Shown here: piece by piece, positions 44,196-51,901 of the stretch
Layout: each line of letters opens with the position of its first letter
Numbering within the stretch: the stretch's first letter is position 1
Assembly (NCBI RefSeq): GCF_026870155.1
Contig: NZ_CP113975.1
Coordinates: 806,001 to 870,000 of the forward strand
Direction of reading: 5' to 3'
Origin: Flavobacterium marginilacus
Lineage (GTDB): Bacteria > Bacteroidota > Bacteroidia > Flavobacteriales > Flavobacteriaceae
Length of the DNA stretch: 64,000 nt
Notes under the pieces: generated by a model
The model's database searches: none
Seen by the model: only the letters and a program-made list of their open reading frames with translations
Told to the model about the DNA's origin: nothing
Program-made: the position numbers and the translations under genes

Positions 44196-44792
44196 TTATT
44201 TTAGTTCTGGAATCATATTCCAAATGTCAATATTAAATTCTTCTTGGATGGCTCTTAAATAGGATATTTGTTTTATATCGTCTTCAATTAAGATTTTAAA
44301 GAAATCTTCAGCAGAAACACCATATACTGATAATTCTTTAGTTTTTCTTTGTATGTATTTTTTTCTTTCATCAGCTAAAATGATATCATCAAGCTTTAAT
44401 AACTTAATTAAATTAATTGCTTCGTTATCATTTAAATCTGAAACACGATAATCGCCGCTGTCATAAACGATTCTATCTTCAAAATCAATTGCTGCTGGGT
44501 TTAAAACAGGCTGTAAATTTTCCCATTTAGAAGCTTTCTCTATATTCCATTGGTGTTTTACCAAAAACCAATTTGAATAAGAATCGTCAATAGTTCCTTT
44601 TAGATTTGGATTAAAATGCTCAATGTCCCGTGCATCAGCTCTTCCTAAATACTCTTCTGTATATGAACAAAATCCCTTTTGCTCTTTATATAAAACTTTC
44701 GAAATTTTTAAATTATTGTTTGAATTGCCTTCTATATAATTTAAATTATTTTTAATTACTTCTGAATCATGGTTTTTAAGAACTCTCCTCAT
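44196..44792 (-). CDS. HNH nuclease, Septu PtuB-like
   Basis: 198 residues. N-terminal HNH-type region: C42 in EQKGFCSYTEEYLG, then DIEHFNPN with H59, SYSNWFLVKHQWN with N74, H80 and N83. This order (Cys, IEHF, N, H/N) resembles the nuclease partner of AAA ATPases in Septu and retron-Septu systems. Usually a second Cys follows at +3; here it is Thr45, so the zinc-site variant is unusual. The start codon lies 1 bp after the ATPase stop, as expected for a fixed two-gene module. The C-terminal helical part is unrecognised. Confidence 0.68.
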   Translation of the reverse strand: MRRVLKNHDSEVIKNNLNYIEGNSNNNLKISKVLYKEQKGFCSYTEEYLGRADARDIEHFNPNLKGTIDDSYSNWFLVKHQWNIEKASKWENLQPVLNPAAIDFEDRIVYDSGDYRVSDLNDNEAINLIKLLKLDDIILADERKKYIQRKTKELSVYGVSAEDFFKILIEDDIKQISYLRAIQEEFNIDIWNMIPELK

Positions 44793-44793
44793 A

Positions 44794-46032
44794 TTAGAAA
44801 TTATAAATGTCTCCCAGTTTAACAGTTTCTAATAGTAATTCTTTTTTTCTTTTAGGATCAGTCTCATTAGCAACGTCCTGTTTAAGTTTGATATATTTTT
44901 GATATGCTTCTTCACCGTGCTTATTGTAATAATTTACTCCAAAATCATTTTTTAGCATATCATTCGGATCATCGCCAATTGGAGAACTTCCTCTGCGTAC
45001 GGCTACTTTTCCTTCTTCATCAAAATATAAAATGAAACGTTCTTCGGGTTCAAAGGAAGCAGCGATAAAAGGGGAATGTGTAGCAACTATAAACTGAGCT
45101 TCAGAAGCTAGATTTTGATAATAATCCATTAAATCCATCTGCATATCAGGATACAATGAACGCTCGGGTTCGTCAATTAAAATGATGGAATCTTTGGTGT
45201 CAAATTTATACAATGGTAAAAGTAACGATATTAAAAGTTTTGTTCCTGTACTTAGTGAAAGTATTGGTATAAAGACATCACTTTTATAATGTTTAATATT
45301 TAGGAAAGATGATGGATTGTTGACATCAACTTCTAGATTTAATTTTTTTAAAACCTCATTAAATTTTATTGCAAATTCTTCATTAGGATTTGGATTTTCT
45401 TTTCTCCATTTGTTTAAATCATCAATGATGTCATTAATATTTGAATAGCTGAAGAAGTCAGAGCTTTTCTTTAGGAGTTCTTCACGATAATTGATAAAAT
45501 CATTTAGTAAAAATCTGTAAATTTCTTTATAATTGTTTTCGCTAAGTTTAAATTGATTGTAATTTTTTAAAAGAAAATCTTTGTCTTTAAAATTTGAATT
45601 TTTTAATTCTTCAGGTTGAAGAAAATTAATTATTTTATTTATATTTAACTCTGATGGAAAAAAAACTTTCTTGGTTAAATCGTTAGTTTTTAATTTTTTG
45701 TCAACGAAATAGTTTATTAATATTTCCTGATTCTGAATACAGAACTCTTCAGTATTGTCATTGAAAAACACACATAAAGAAGATTTTAACTTTTCTAACG
45801 ATGAGTGATGTTTGAATTCTTCAGGATAATCTATATAAGAGTTATTATGCGTTTTAATATCTAATAACTCCAATAGACTAGTTTTTCCAGTTGCACTTTG
45901 CCCAATAAAACAAATTTTGTTTAAAGGTTTCCCTGCTTTTTCTTTGTCTTTATAATCCAAAGGATACGTAAAATCAAAATCTAGATTCTCTAAATGTCTA
46001 AAAGTATCAATATGTAATTTTGAAATTTTCAT
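44794..46032 (-). CDS. AAA/ABC-type ATPase, Septu PtuA-like
   Basis: 412 residues, no membrane segments. Rad50/OLD-type ATPase: Walker A GQSATGKTS (G44 to S52), a helical insertion (about 100-240), ABC signature-like LSLSTGTKLL, Walker B IILIDEPERSL and H-loop VATHSPF. A C-terminal tail is rich in Lys/Glu (EEAYQKYIKLKQDV). With the HNH protein directly behind it the pair matches the layout of phage-defence ATPase/nuclease modules such as Septu type I, but is shorter than usual PtuA. It sits between purK and purE. Confidence 0.72.
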   Translation of the reverse strand: MKISKLHIDTFRHLENLDFDFTYPLDYKDKEKAGKPLNKICFIGQSATGKTSLLELLDIKTHNNSYIDYPEEFKHHSSLEKLKSSLCVFFNDNTEEFCIQNQEILINYFVDKKLKTNDLTKKVFFPSELNINKIINFLQPEELKNSNFKDKDFLLKNYNQFKLSENNYKEIYRFLLNDFINYREELLKKSSDFFSYSNINDIIDDLNKWRKENPNPNEEFAIKFNEVLKKLNLEVDVNNPSSFLNIKHYKSDVFIPILSLSTGTKLLISLLLPLYKFDTKDSIILIDEPERSLYPDMQMDLMDYYQNLASEAQFIVATHSPFIAASFEPEERFILYFDEEGKVAVRRGSSPIGDDPNDMLKNDFGVNYYNKHGEEAYQKYIKLKQDVANETDPKRKKELLLETVKLGDIYNF

Positions 46033-46045
46033 GTATTGTTTTTTA

Positions 46046-46076
46046 CAAATTTATCTAATTTGACATTGATTAACAA
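46046..46076 (-). promoter_or_regulatory. Own promoter of the ATPase/HNH pair
   Basis: Reverse strand: TTG (46074-46076), 20-bp spacer, TAAATTTG (46046-46053), 13 bp upstream of the ATG at 46032. A full match to the Bacteroidetes promoter in the 55-bp gap behind purK; it would also transcribe purE. Confidence 0.6.
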
Positions 46077-46087
46077 CTGCAAACTGA

Positions 46088-47245
46088 TTACTGAATGCTG
46101 ACCACTTTTATAGTATTCTTAACATCGGCCGCAATTCGTCTTGCTTCGGCCATATCTTCATTGACAATGGTTACGTGTCCCATTTTTCGGAAAGGGCGGG
46201 TTTGTTTTTTGCCGTAAATGTGCGGGGTAACGCCGTTCCAGCCCAAAATAGTTTCGATGTTTTCGTAAATTACGTCGCCAGAAAAGCCTTCGGCACCGAC
46301 TAAGTTTACCATAATTCCGGCAGCTTTACTGTCTGTGTTTCCAAGAGGTAAATCAAGAATAGCACGCAGATGATTTTCAAACTGCGAAGTATAGCTAGCC
46401 TCGATTGAGTAATGTCCTGAGTTGTGCGGACGCGGTGCTACTTCGTTTACCAGAATTTCATCATCTTTGGTTTGGAACATTTCAACTGCCAAAAGGCCAA
46501 CATGATTAAATTGCTGCGAAACATTCAATGCAATCGCTCTTGCTTTTTCGGCAACTTTATTATCAATTCTGGCAGGGCAGATTACATATTCTACCTGATT
46601 GGCTTCTGGATGAAATTCCATTTCCACAACTGGGTAGGTTTTGATTTCGCCGGAAGGACTCTGGCAGACAATTACAGCCAATTCATTTTTGAAAGGCACC
46701 ATTGTTTCAGCAATGCATTCTACATTGGGTAAATTTTCTAAATCAGCTGTCTGCCGAATGATTTTTACGCCGTTTCCGTCATATCCAAATTCAGTACATT
46801 TCCATACAAAAGGAAGCTGAATATTTGCTTCTACTAAATCAACTACTAAGTTTTTTAGAGTAGAATAACGCTTGTAAGGAGCTGTCGGGATATTATTTTT
46901 GATATAAAAATCCTTTTGGATTCCTTTATTTTGTATGAGTTTTAGCGTTTTTGGAGAAGGATATACTTTTTTGCCTTCATTTTCCAGTTTTTCCAGTGCC
47001 TCAAGATTTACCAGCTCAATTTCAAAGGTCAAAACATCTACTTGTTTTCCAAAATTGTAAACAGTTTCAAAATCCATCAAATCGCCTTTTACAAAATGGT
47101 TACAGGCAATTTTACTAGGAGCTTCGTCACTTGGGTCTAAAACGTAAGTTTGGATATCAAATTTTCGTGTGTCAGACAGCAGCATTTTGCCAAGCTGCCC
47201 GCCTCCTAAGATTCCTAATTTAAAATCAGAAGAAAAATAGTTCAT
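46088..47245 (-). CDS. purK: 5-(carboxyamino)imidazole ribonucleotide synthase
   Basis: 385 residues, ATP-grasp enzyme that carboxylates AIR to N5-CAIR. N-terminal LGILGGGQLGKMLL, VWKCTEFGYDGNGVKII, EVAPRPHNSGHYSIEAS (metal and substrate), and LPLGNTDSKAAGIMVNLVG. Its natural partner purE is 1.9 kb downstream, separated by the ATPase/HNH pair. Confidence 0.95.
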   Translation of the reverse strand: MNYFSSDFKLGILGGGQLGKMLLSDTRKFDIQTYVLDPSDEAPSKIACNHFVKGDLMDFETVYNFGKQVDVLTFEIELVNLEALEKLENEGKKVYPSPKTLKLIQNKGIQKDFYIKNNIPTAPYKRYSTLKNLVVDLVEANIQLPFVWKCTEFGYDGNGVKIIRQTADLENLPNVECIAETMVPFKNELAVIVCQSPSGEIKTYPVVEMEFHPEANQVEYVICPARIDNKVAEKARAIALNVSQQFNHVGLLAVEMFQTKDDEILVNEVAPRPHNSGHYSIEASYTSQFENHLRAILDLPLGNTDSKAAGIMVNLVGAEGFSGDVIYENIETILGWNGVTPHIYGKKQTRPFRKMGHVTIVNEDMAEARRIAADVKNTIKVVSIQ

Positions 47246-47324
47246 TGTGATTGTATTTACTTTGTCTGCTCAGCACATTGCCAGCAACTGCAAAGATACT
47301 TTTTCCTAATCGAATAGGAAAATG

Positions 47325-47873
47325 CTATTTTATTTTCTTCAAAACTTCTTTGGCAACGGCTTTATAAGCGGCACTGTGATTTGGAAAATCTTTTGTGGCA
47401 ATAGTTTTCAATTCGGGATGAATCCAGTCATAATGCTGTCCTAATAGGTATAAAGTTCTCATTGAATAAGCTTTGGATGCTACTTTAGTATCGTTAATCA
47501 GCCAGTCAAAAGAACTTTCGATGATTGCTTCCAGATGTTTTTCGGAAAGCTGTATTTCACTTTTTTTATAATGAGAATGAACCAGCAGTTGACAGATTTT
47601 GGCAACGGGGCGAATGGCACTTTCATCTTTCAGGTTTTTGATATTGGAACAAAAATAATCCAGATGATTTTCAATCCATTCCAGTTTTTGGTAACAGACA
47701 AATTCCAAAATCCAGCAGGCTTTGGCCGAATTTTTATTTGAAACCTGAAAACACAGCCGAATTAATTCAGGGAAAAGTTCTTGATTATGCAGTACTTCAT
47801 CAGCATATTTTTGTCGGTTTTCTCTATGTCCTGTTATATAATCTAAATTTTTCTGGAATTCGCTGACCATCAT
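47325..47873 (-). CDS. HEAT-like hypothetical protein
   Basis: 182 residues from ATG 47873; a longer frame up to 48164 runs through the hpt gene and is rejected. All-helical, with HEAT/ARM-type repeats (ACWILEFVCYQKLEWIENHLDYF, SAIRPVAKICQLLV, SKAYSMRTLYLLGQHYDWIHPELKTI). Relatives are sometimes mislabelled adenylosuccinate lyase, but no lyase motif is present. Divergent from hpt. Confidence 0.7.
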   Translation of the reverse strand: MMVSEFQKNLDYITGHRENRQKYADEVLHNQELFPELIRLCFQVSNKNSAKACWILEFVCYQKLEWIENHLDYFCSNIKNLKDESAIRPVAKICQLLVHSHYKKSEIQLSEKHLEAIIESSFDWLINDTKVASKAYSMRTLYLLGQHYDWIHPELKTIATKDFPNHSAAYKAVAKEVLKKIK

Positions 47874-47903
47874 TTCTGTTTTTGATTTAAAAGTACAAAT
47901 CAA

Positions 47904-47937
47904 TTGACAATTGTCAAAAGTGAAATCCCTATCTTTG
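47904..47937 (+). promoter_or_regulatory. hpt promoter with 14-bp palindrome
   Basis: TTGACAATTGTCAA (47904-47917) is a perfect palindrome that includes a -33 TTG (47904-47906, 23-bp spacer; the inner TTG gives 16 bp) ahead of TATCTTTG (47930-47937), a full TAnnTTTG match. A repressor of the purine-salvage operon could bind there, and the site also lies near the start of the divergent gene. Confidence 0.5.
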
Positions 47938-47961
47938 CCAAATATTTTAAAATATAAAACT

Positions 47962-48492
47962 GTGATACAACTACACGATAAACAATTTGTTCCGTTTATT
48001 TCTGCCAAAGAGATAAACTTTGCTATCGAAAAAATGGCAGCACAGATAGAAGACGATTTTTTTGATGAAACGCCGATTTTTATTGGAGTACTGAATGGTT
48101 CTTTTATGGTAGTTTCCGATTTTTTAAAATTATACAAAAAACCGTGCGAAGTTTCTTTTATCAAGTTAGCTTCTTATGAGGGGACATCCTCTACCGATTC
48201 CGTTAAGCAGTTAATTGGACTGAATCAGGACTTAACAGGCCGTACCGTAATTGTTATAGAAGATATTATCGACACAGGAAATACATTAGAGGAACTGAAA
48301 AAATTGTTCAAAAGCCAGAATGTAAAACATTTTAAAATAGCAACACTTTTTTTCAAACCGGATGCTTTCAAAAAAGATCTGAAAATTGATTATATTGGAA
48401 TCCGGATTCCAAATAAATTTATCGTAGGTTTTGGATTGGATTACGATGGATTGGGCAGAAATCTGCCAGAAGTGTATCAGTTAAAAGAATAA
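47962..48492 (+). CDS. hpt: Hypoxanthine phosphoribosyltransferase
   Basis: 176 residues from a GTG at 47962; the longer frame from 47911 covers the promoter and adds non-family residues, whereas relatives begin IQLHDKQFVPF. Salvages hypoxanthine/guanine with PRPP. PRPP-binding motif VIVIEDIIDTGNTL, LNGSFMVVSDF and FVGFGLDYDGLGRNLPEVY (as IVGFGLDYD). Followed 41 bp later by adk. Confidence 0.92.
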   Translation: MIQLHDKQFVPFISAKEINFAIEKMAAQIEDDFFDETPIFIGVLNGSFMVVSDFLKLYKKPCEVSFIKLASYEGTSSTDSVKQLIGLNQDLTGRTVIVIEDIIDTGNTLEELKKLFKSQNVKHFKIATLFFKPDAFKKDLKIDYIGIRIPNKFIVGFGLDYDGLGRNLPEVYQLKE

Positions 48493-48533
48493 CCAAAAAA
48501 CTAAAAATAGTAAAAACCACATATAAAAAAGGA

Positions 48534-49106
48534 ATGATTAATATAATTTTATTTGGAAAGCCGGGAGCAGGAAAAGGAACTCAGGCAGAATTTTTAAAAG
48601 AAAAATACAAATTAACACATATTTCAACCGGAGATGTTTTTCGTTACAATCTGAAAAATGATACACCGCTTGGTAAAGAAGCAAGAGTTTTTATGGATGC
48701 CGGGGATTTGGTTCCAGATGAATTAACAACAAAAATGCTTATTGATGAGGTGAACAAACACTTGGATTCCAACGGAATTTTATTCGACGGTTATCCAAGA
48801 ACTATCGCACAGGCTGAAGCACTGGATGCTTTTTTACCGACAATTGGTTCAAACGTTGCTGCTACAGTAGCTTTGGAAGCTGATGACAATATTTTGGTTG
48901 CCAGATTACTGGAAAGAGGAAAAACAAGCGGAAGAGTTGATGATCAGGACGAAGAAAAAATCAGAAACCGTTATCAGGAATATAATGAAAAAACGGCTCC
49001 GCTGATAGGATATTACAAGGATCAAAATAAGTTTCATGCAGTAAACGGGATAGGAACTATTCAGGAAATTACTGAAAGACTAACAGCGGTTATCGATAAT
49101 TTATAG
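48534..49106 (+). CDS. adk: Adenylate kinase
   Basis: 190 residues; interconverts ATP + AMP and 2 ADP. P-loop GKPGAGKGTQAEFL at residues 7-20, THISTGDVFRYN, FDGYPRTIAQAEALD, and LLERGKTSGRVDDQDEEKIRNR. The LID is of the short type without a zinc site. In the hpt-adk unit. Confidence 0.95.
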   Translation: MINIILFGKPGAGKGTQAEFLKEKYKLTHISTGDVFRYNLKNDTPLGKEARVFMDAGDLVPDELTTKMLIDEVNKHLDSNGILFDGYPRTIAQAEALDAFLPTIGSNVAATVALEADDNILVARLLERGKTSGRVDDQDEEKIRNRYQEYNEKTAPLIGYYKDQNKFHAVNGIGTIQEITERLTAVIDNL

Positions 49107-49137
49107 GAGCATTCTCCAGCTGTACGTTACAAGTCAC

Positions 49138-49273
49138 AGCTATAAAAAACTAATTTTTCTATGTCATAAAAGGAGAAGTAAGAAGGAACCATCCTGTTTC
49201 TCCCTCTCTTTTGGAGAGGGTCGGGGTGAGGATCTGCTCTTTGTATAACAGGAAAAATTAGTTTTTTATAGCT
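49138..49273. repeat. Palindromic repeat element with 22-bp perfect inverted ends
   Basis: AGCTATAAAAAACTAATTTT (begins 49138) and its exact reverse complement ending at 49273 give 22-bp arms. The middle has CCCTCTC (49202-49208) and GAGAGGG (49214-49220) and the TCGGGGTGAGGAT wording common in flavobacterial repeats. It occupies the 49107-49365 spacer, is relatively GC-rich in its core, and may also end the hpt-adk transcript. Confidence 0.65.
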
Positions 49274-49365
49274 ATGAGTTTTTCACTTCCATCTGGGCTA
49301 TTAAAATAAGAATGAATAACAAAAGGATTGCATAAAATCCAAAGTATAAACGAATTATCTAAACA

Positions 49366-50640
49366 TTGGAAATAGTTATAATATTTTTTCTAATACTCTT
49401 AAATGGGGTTTTCTCTATGTCTGAAATTGCATTGATTTCGGCCCGAAAAAACAGATTGGAAACCGCAGCAAAAAAAGGAAACAAAAATGCCCAGACTGCT
49501 TTGGATTTGGCCAATTCACCGAATAAATTTCTGTCGACAGTACAAATAGGAATTACACTTATTGGAATACTGACAGGGATTTACAGCGGCGATAAAATTA
49601 CTGCCGATGTTGAAGCTTTTGTAAAAGGATTTCAGATACTGATTCCTTATGCTCATTCAATTGCCGTTGGGATTGTTGTTGTTGTATTGACTTTTTTTTC
49701 ATTGGTATTAGGAGAATTACTTCCTAAAAGAATTGGATTAAACTATCCCGAAGGAATTGCCAAAGCAGTGGCTTTGCCAATGAAAATAATTTCTATAATA
49801 ACAGCACCTTTTATATGGCTGTTAACTACTTCTACTGATTTCTTACTCGATATTTTGCAAATAAAACCTACCGCCGACGGAAAAGTAACCGAGGAAGAGA
49901 TAAAAGCAATTATCAAGGAGGGTACCGAAGGAGGAGAAGTTCAGGAAATAGAGCAGGATATTGTAGAGCGTGTTTTTCATATTGGAGATAGAAAAATAAA
50001 TTCGTTAATGACTCACAGAAAATCAGTGATGATGCTGCCATTACATGCTGATAAAAGCAAAGTAAGAGGTTTTATGATCAAAGAACTGCATTCTGTTTAC
50101 CCGGTTTATAATGAAAACCACGATGATATCGTTGGAGTTGTCAATTTGAAAAACATTTTTGCTAATGTTGATAATGACAATTTTAATCTGGCAGAAATTA
50201 TGACTGATGCCCCATTTATGATGGAGCAGACTACGGCTTATAAGGCATTGGAACAATTCAAAAAAACAGGAATTCATTATGCATTGGTTTCCGATGAATA
50301 TGGAGTTTTTCAAGGAATTATTACGCTGAATGATATTCTGGAAGCTTTGGTTGGAAACGCTTCCGATTTCTATAAAGACGATTTTCAGTTAATTGAAAGA
50401 GAAGACGGAACCTGGATGGTAGACGGGCATTATTCACTGCACGATTTCCTTACCTATTTCGAGCTGGATGATTTGATAAATGATTATGAAGTGACCACTC
50501 TAAGTGGTTTAATAATGACGGAGTTATCACATATTCCGAAAGAAGGCGAAAAGCTGATTTGGCAAAGATTTGTGCTGGAAGTTATCGATATGGATGGCGT
50601 GAAGATCGATAAAGTAATGGTGAGAGCCTTAAAAGATTAA
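49366..50640 (+). CDS. CNNM/CorC-type hemolysin-family membrane protein
   Basis: 424 residues from a TTG start (MEIVIIFFLILLNG). DUF21/CNNM membrane domain with four helices (residues about 1-150, GVFSMSEIALISARKNRL), two CBS domains (about 205-325; VYPVYNENHDDIVGVV and YALVSDEYGVFQGIITLNDILEALVG), and a C-terminal CorC_HlyC domain (GTWMVDGHYSLHDFLTYFEL). The family transports or regulates Mg2+ and Na+. Despite the old name no toxin activity is implied. Placed between adk and obg. Confidence 0.9.
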   Translation: MEIVIIFFLILLNGVFSMSEIALISARKNRLETAAKKGNKNAQTALDLANSPNKFLSTVQIGITLIGILTGIYSGDKITADVEAFVKGFQILIPYAHSIAVGIVVVVLTFFSLVLGELLPKRIGLNYPEGIAKAVALPMKIISIITAPFIWLLTTSTDFLLDILQIKPTADGKVTEEEIKAIIKEGTEGGEVQEIEQDIVERVFHIGDRKINSLMTHRKSVMMLPLHADKSKVRGFMIKELHSVYPVYNENHDDIVGVVNLKNIFANVDNDNFNLAEIMTDAPFMMEQTTAYKALEQFKKTGIHYALVSDEYGVFQGIITLNDILEALVGNASDFYKDDFQLIEREDGTWMVDGHYSLHDFLTYFELDDLINDYEVTTLSGLIMTELSHIPKEGEKLIWQRFVLEVIDMDGVKIDKVMVRALKD

Positions 50641-50692
50641 ATTTAGTTTAAAAATAGTTTAAGGTTTTAAGTTTAAAGTTGATAGATTTTCT

Positions 50693-50723
50693 ATTAAACG
50701 ATTAAACGATTAAACGATTAAAC
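50693..50723. repeat. Tandem 8-bp repeat ATTAAACG
   Basis: Three full units and one partial (ATTAAAC) in the spacer upstream of obg, 30 bp before its start. They end a run of TTTAAA-rich sequence. May be slipped-strand expansion of an intergenic repeat. Confidence 0.7.
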
Positions 50724-50752
50724 TTTAGATTTAAACTTTTAAACAAAAGAAA

Positions 50753-51754
50753 ATGACAGAGGGAAATTTTGTAGATTACGTAAAAATTTATGTTTCTTCC
50801 GGAAAAGGAGGAAAGGGGTCTACGCATTTGCATAGAGAAAAATTCATCCAATATGGAGGTCCAGATGGAGGTGATGGAGGTCGTGGCGGACATGTTTATT
50901 TGGTAGGGAATAAGGATCTTTGGACTTTATTTCACTTAAAATTTGCCCGTCATATCAAAGCAGGTCACGGAGGTGACGGAGGAGGAGACAGAAGTACAGG
51001 TGCTGACGGAGATGATAAATATATCGAAGTTCCATTAGGGACTGTCGTGAAAGATAAAGAAACAGGCGAAACATTGTTTGAGATTACTGAGGATGGTGAA
51101 AAACAAATACTTGCCAAAGGAGGAAAAGGAGGTTTAGGAAACTGGCACTTTAGAAGTTCAACGAATCAGACGCCTCGTTATTCACAGCCAGGTTTGCCAG
51201 GTTTGGAAATGGATGTGATTTTGGAATTAAAAGTTTTGGCAGATGTTGGTTTGGTAGGTTTTCCAAATGCTGGAAAATCAACACTATTGTCTGTATTGAC
51301 TTCAGCAAAACCAAAAATTGCAGATTATCCATTTACGACTTTGAAACCAAATCTTGGAATTGTAGCTTACAGGGATTTTCAATCGTTTGTAATTGCCGAT
51401 ATTCCGGGAATTATTGAAGGTGCTGCCGAAGGTAAAGGGCTTGGTCATTATTTCCTGCGCCATATCGAGCGTAATTCGACTCTATTGTTTTTAGTTCCTG
51501 TGGATACGCCAAATATCAAGGAAGAGTATGATGTTTTGGTAAATGAACTGACTAAATACAATCCGGAAATGCTGGATAAAGAACGCCTATTGGTGATTTC
51601 AAAAATCGATATGCTGGATGATGAATTGAAAGCGGAATTGAAAACACAATTAGACGAAGAATTCAAAGGTATTCCTTATTTGTTTATTTCATCGGTTGCA
51701 CAGCAGGGATTAACAGAGCTGAAAGACAAGCTATGGAAAATGCTGAATGAGTAA
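50753..51754 (+). CDS. obg: Obg-family GTPase
   Basis: 333 residues; essential GTPase of ribosome assembly and stress control. Gly-rich OBG domain (1-155; [25 protein letters not shown]), then G domain: [11 protein letters not shown] (G1), DIPGIIEGA (G3), SKIDMLDD (G4, here SKID). No C-terminal extension. Terminator follows. Confidence 0.95.
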   Translation: MTEGNFVDYVKIYVSSGKGGKGSTHLHREKFIQYGGPDGGDGGRGGHVYLVGNKDLWTLFHLKFARHIKAGHGGDGGGDRSTGADGDDKYIEVPLGTVVKDKETGETLFEITEDGEKQILAKGGKGGLGNWHFRSSTNQTPRYSQPGLPGLEMDVILELKVLADVGLVGFPNAGKSTLLSVLTSAKPKIADYPFTTLKPNLGIVAYRDFQSFVIADIPGIIEGAAEGKGLGHYFLRHIERNSTLLFLVPVDTPNIKEEYDVLVNELTKYNPEMLDKERLLVISKIDMLDDELKAELKTQLDEEFKGIPYLFISSVAQQGLTELKDKLWKMLNE

Positions 51755-51774
51755 AATATATTTTTAAAACACAT

Positions 51775-51812
51775 AAAAACCACTAATGAATTCGATTTGT
51801 TAGTGGTTTTTT
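51775..51812 (+). terminator. Terminator of obg
   Basis: AAAAACCACTAA (51775-51786) and TTAGTGGTTTTT (51800-51811), T-run after. Confidence 0.8.
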
Positions 51813-51901
51813 TAGACTTGAAATGAAGGTTTATTTATGGTGATTAAATCTAAATTAACACTATTTCTTTTATTATATTTACCCAATTGTTTAAAAGAAT
51901 T

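Noticed and set aside
47325..48164. Longer 279-aa version of the HEAT-like protein
   Set aside because: The extra N-terminus is antisense to hpt and has no family-like residues; the ATG at 47873 gives a normal protein.
49366..50640. Hemolysin toxin
   Set aside because: The hemolysin label of this family is historical; CNNM, CBS and CorC domains indicate an ion transporter or regulator.
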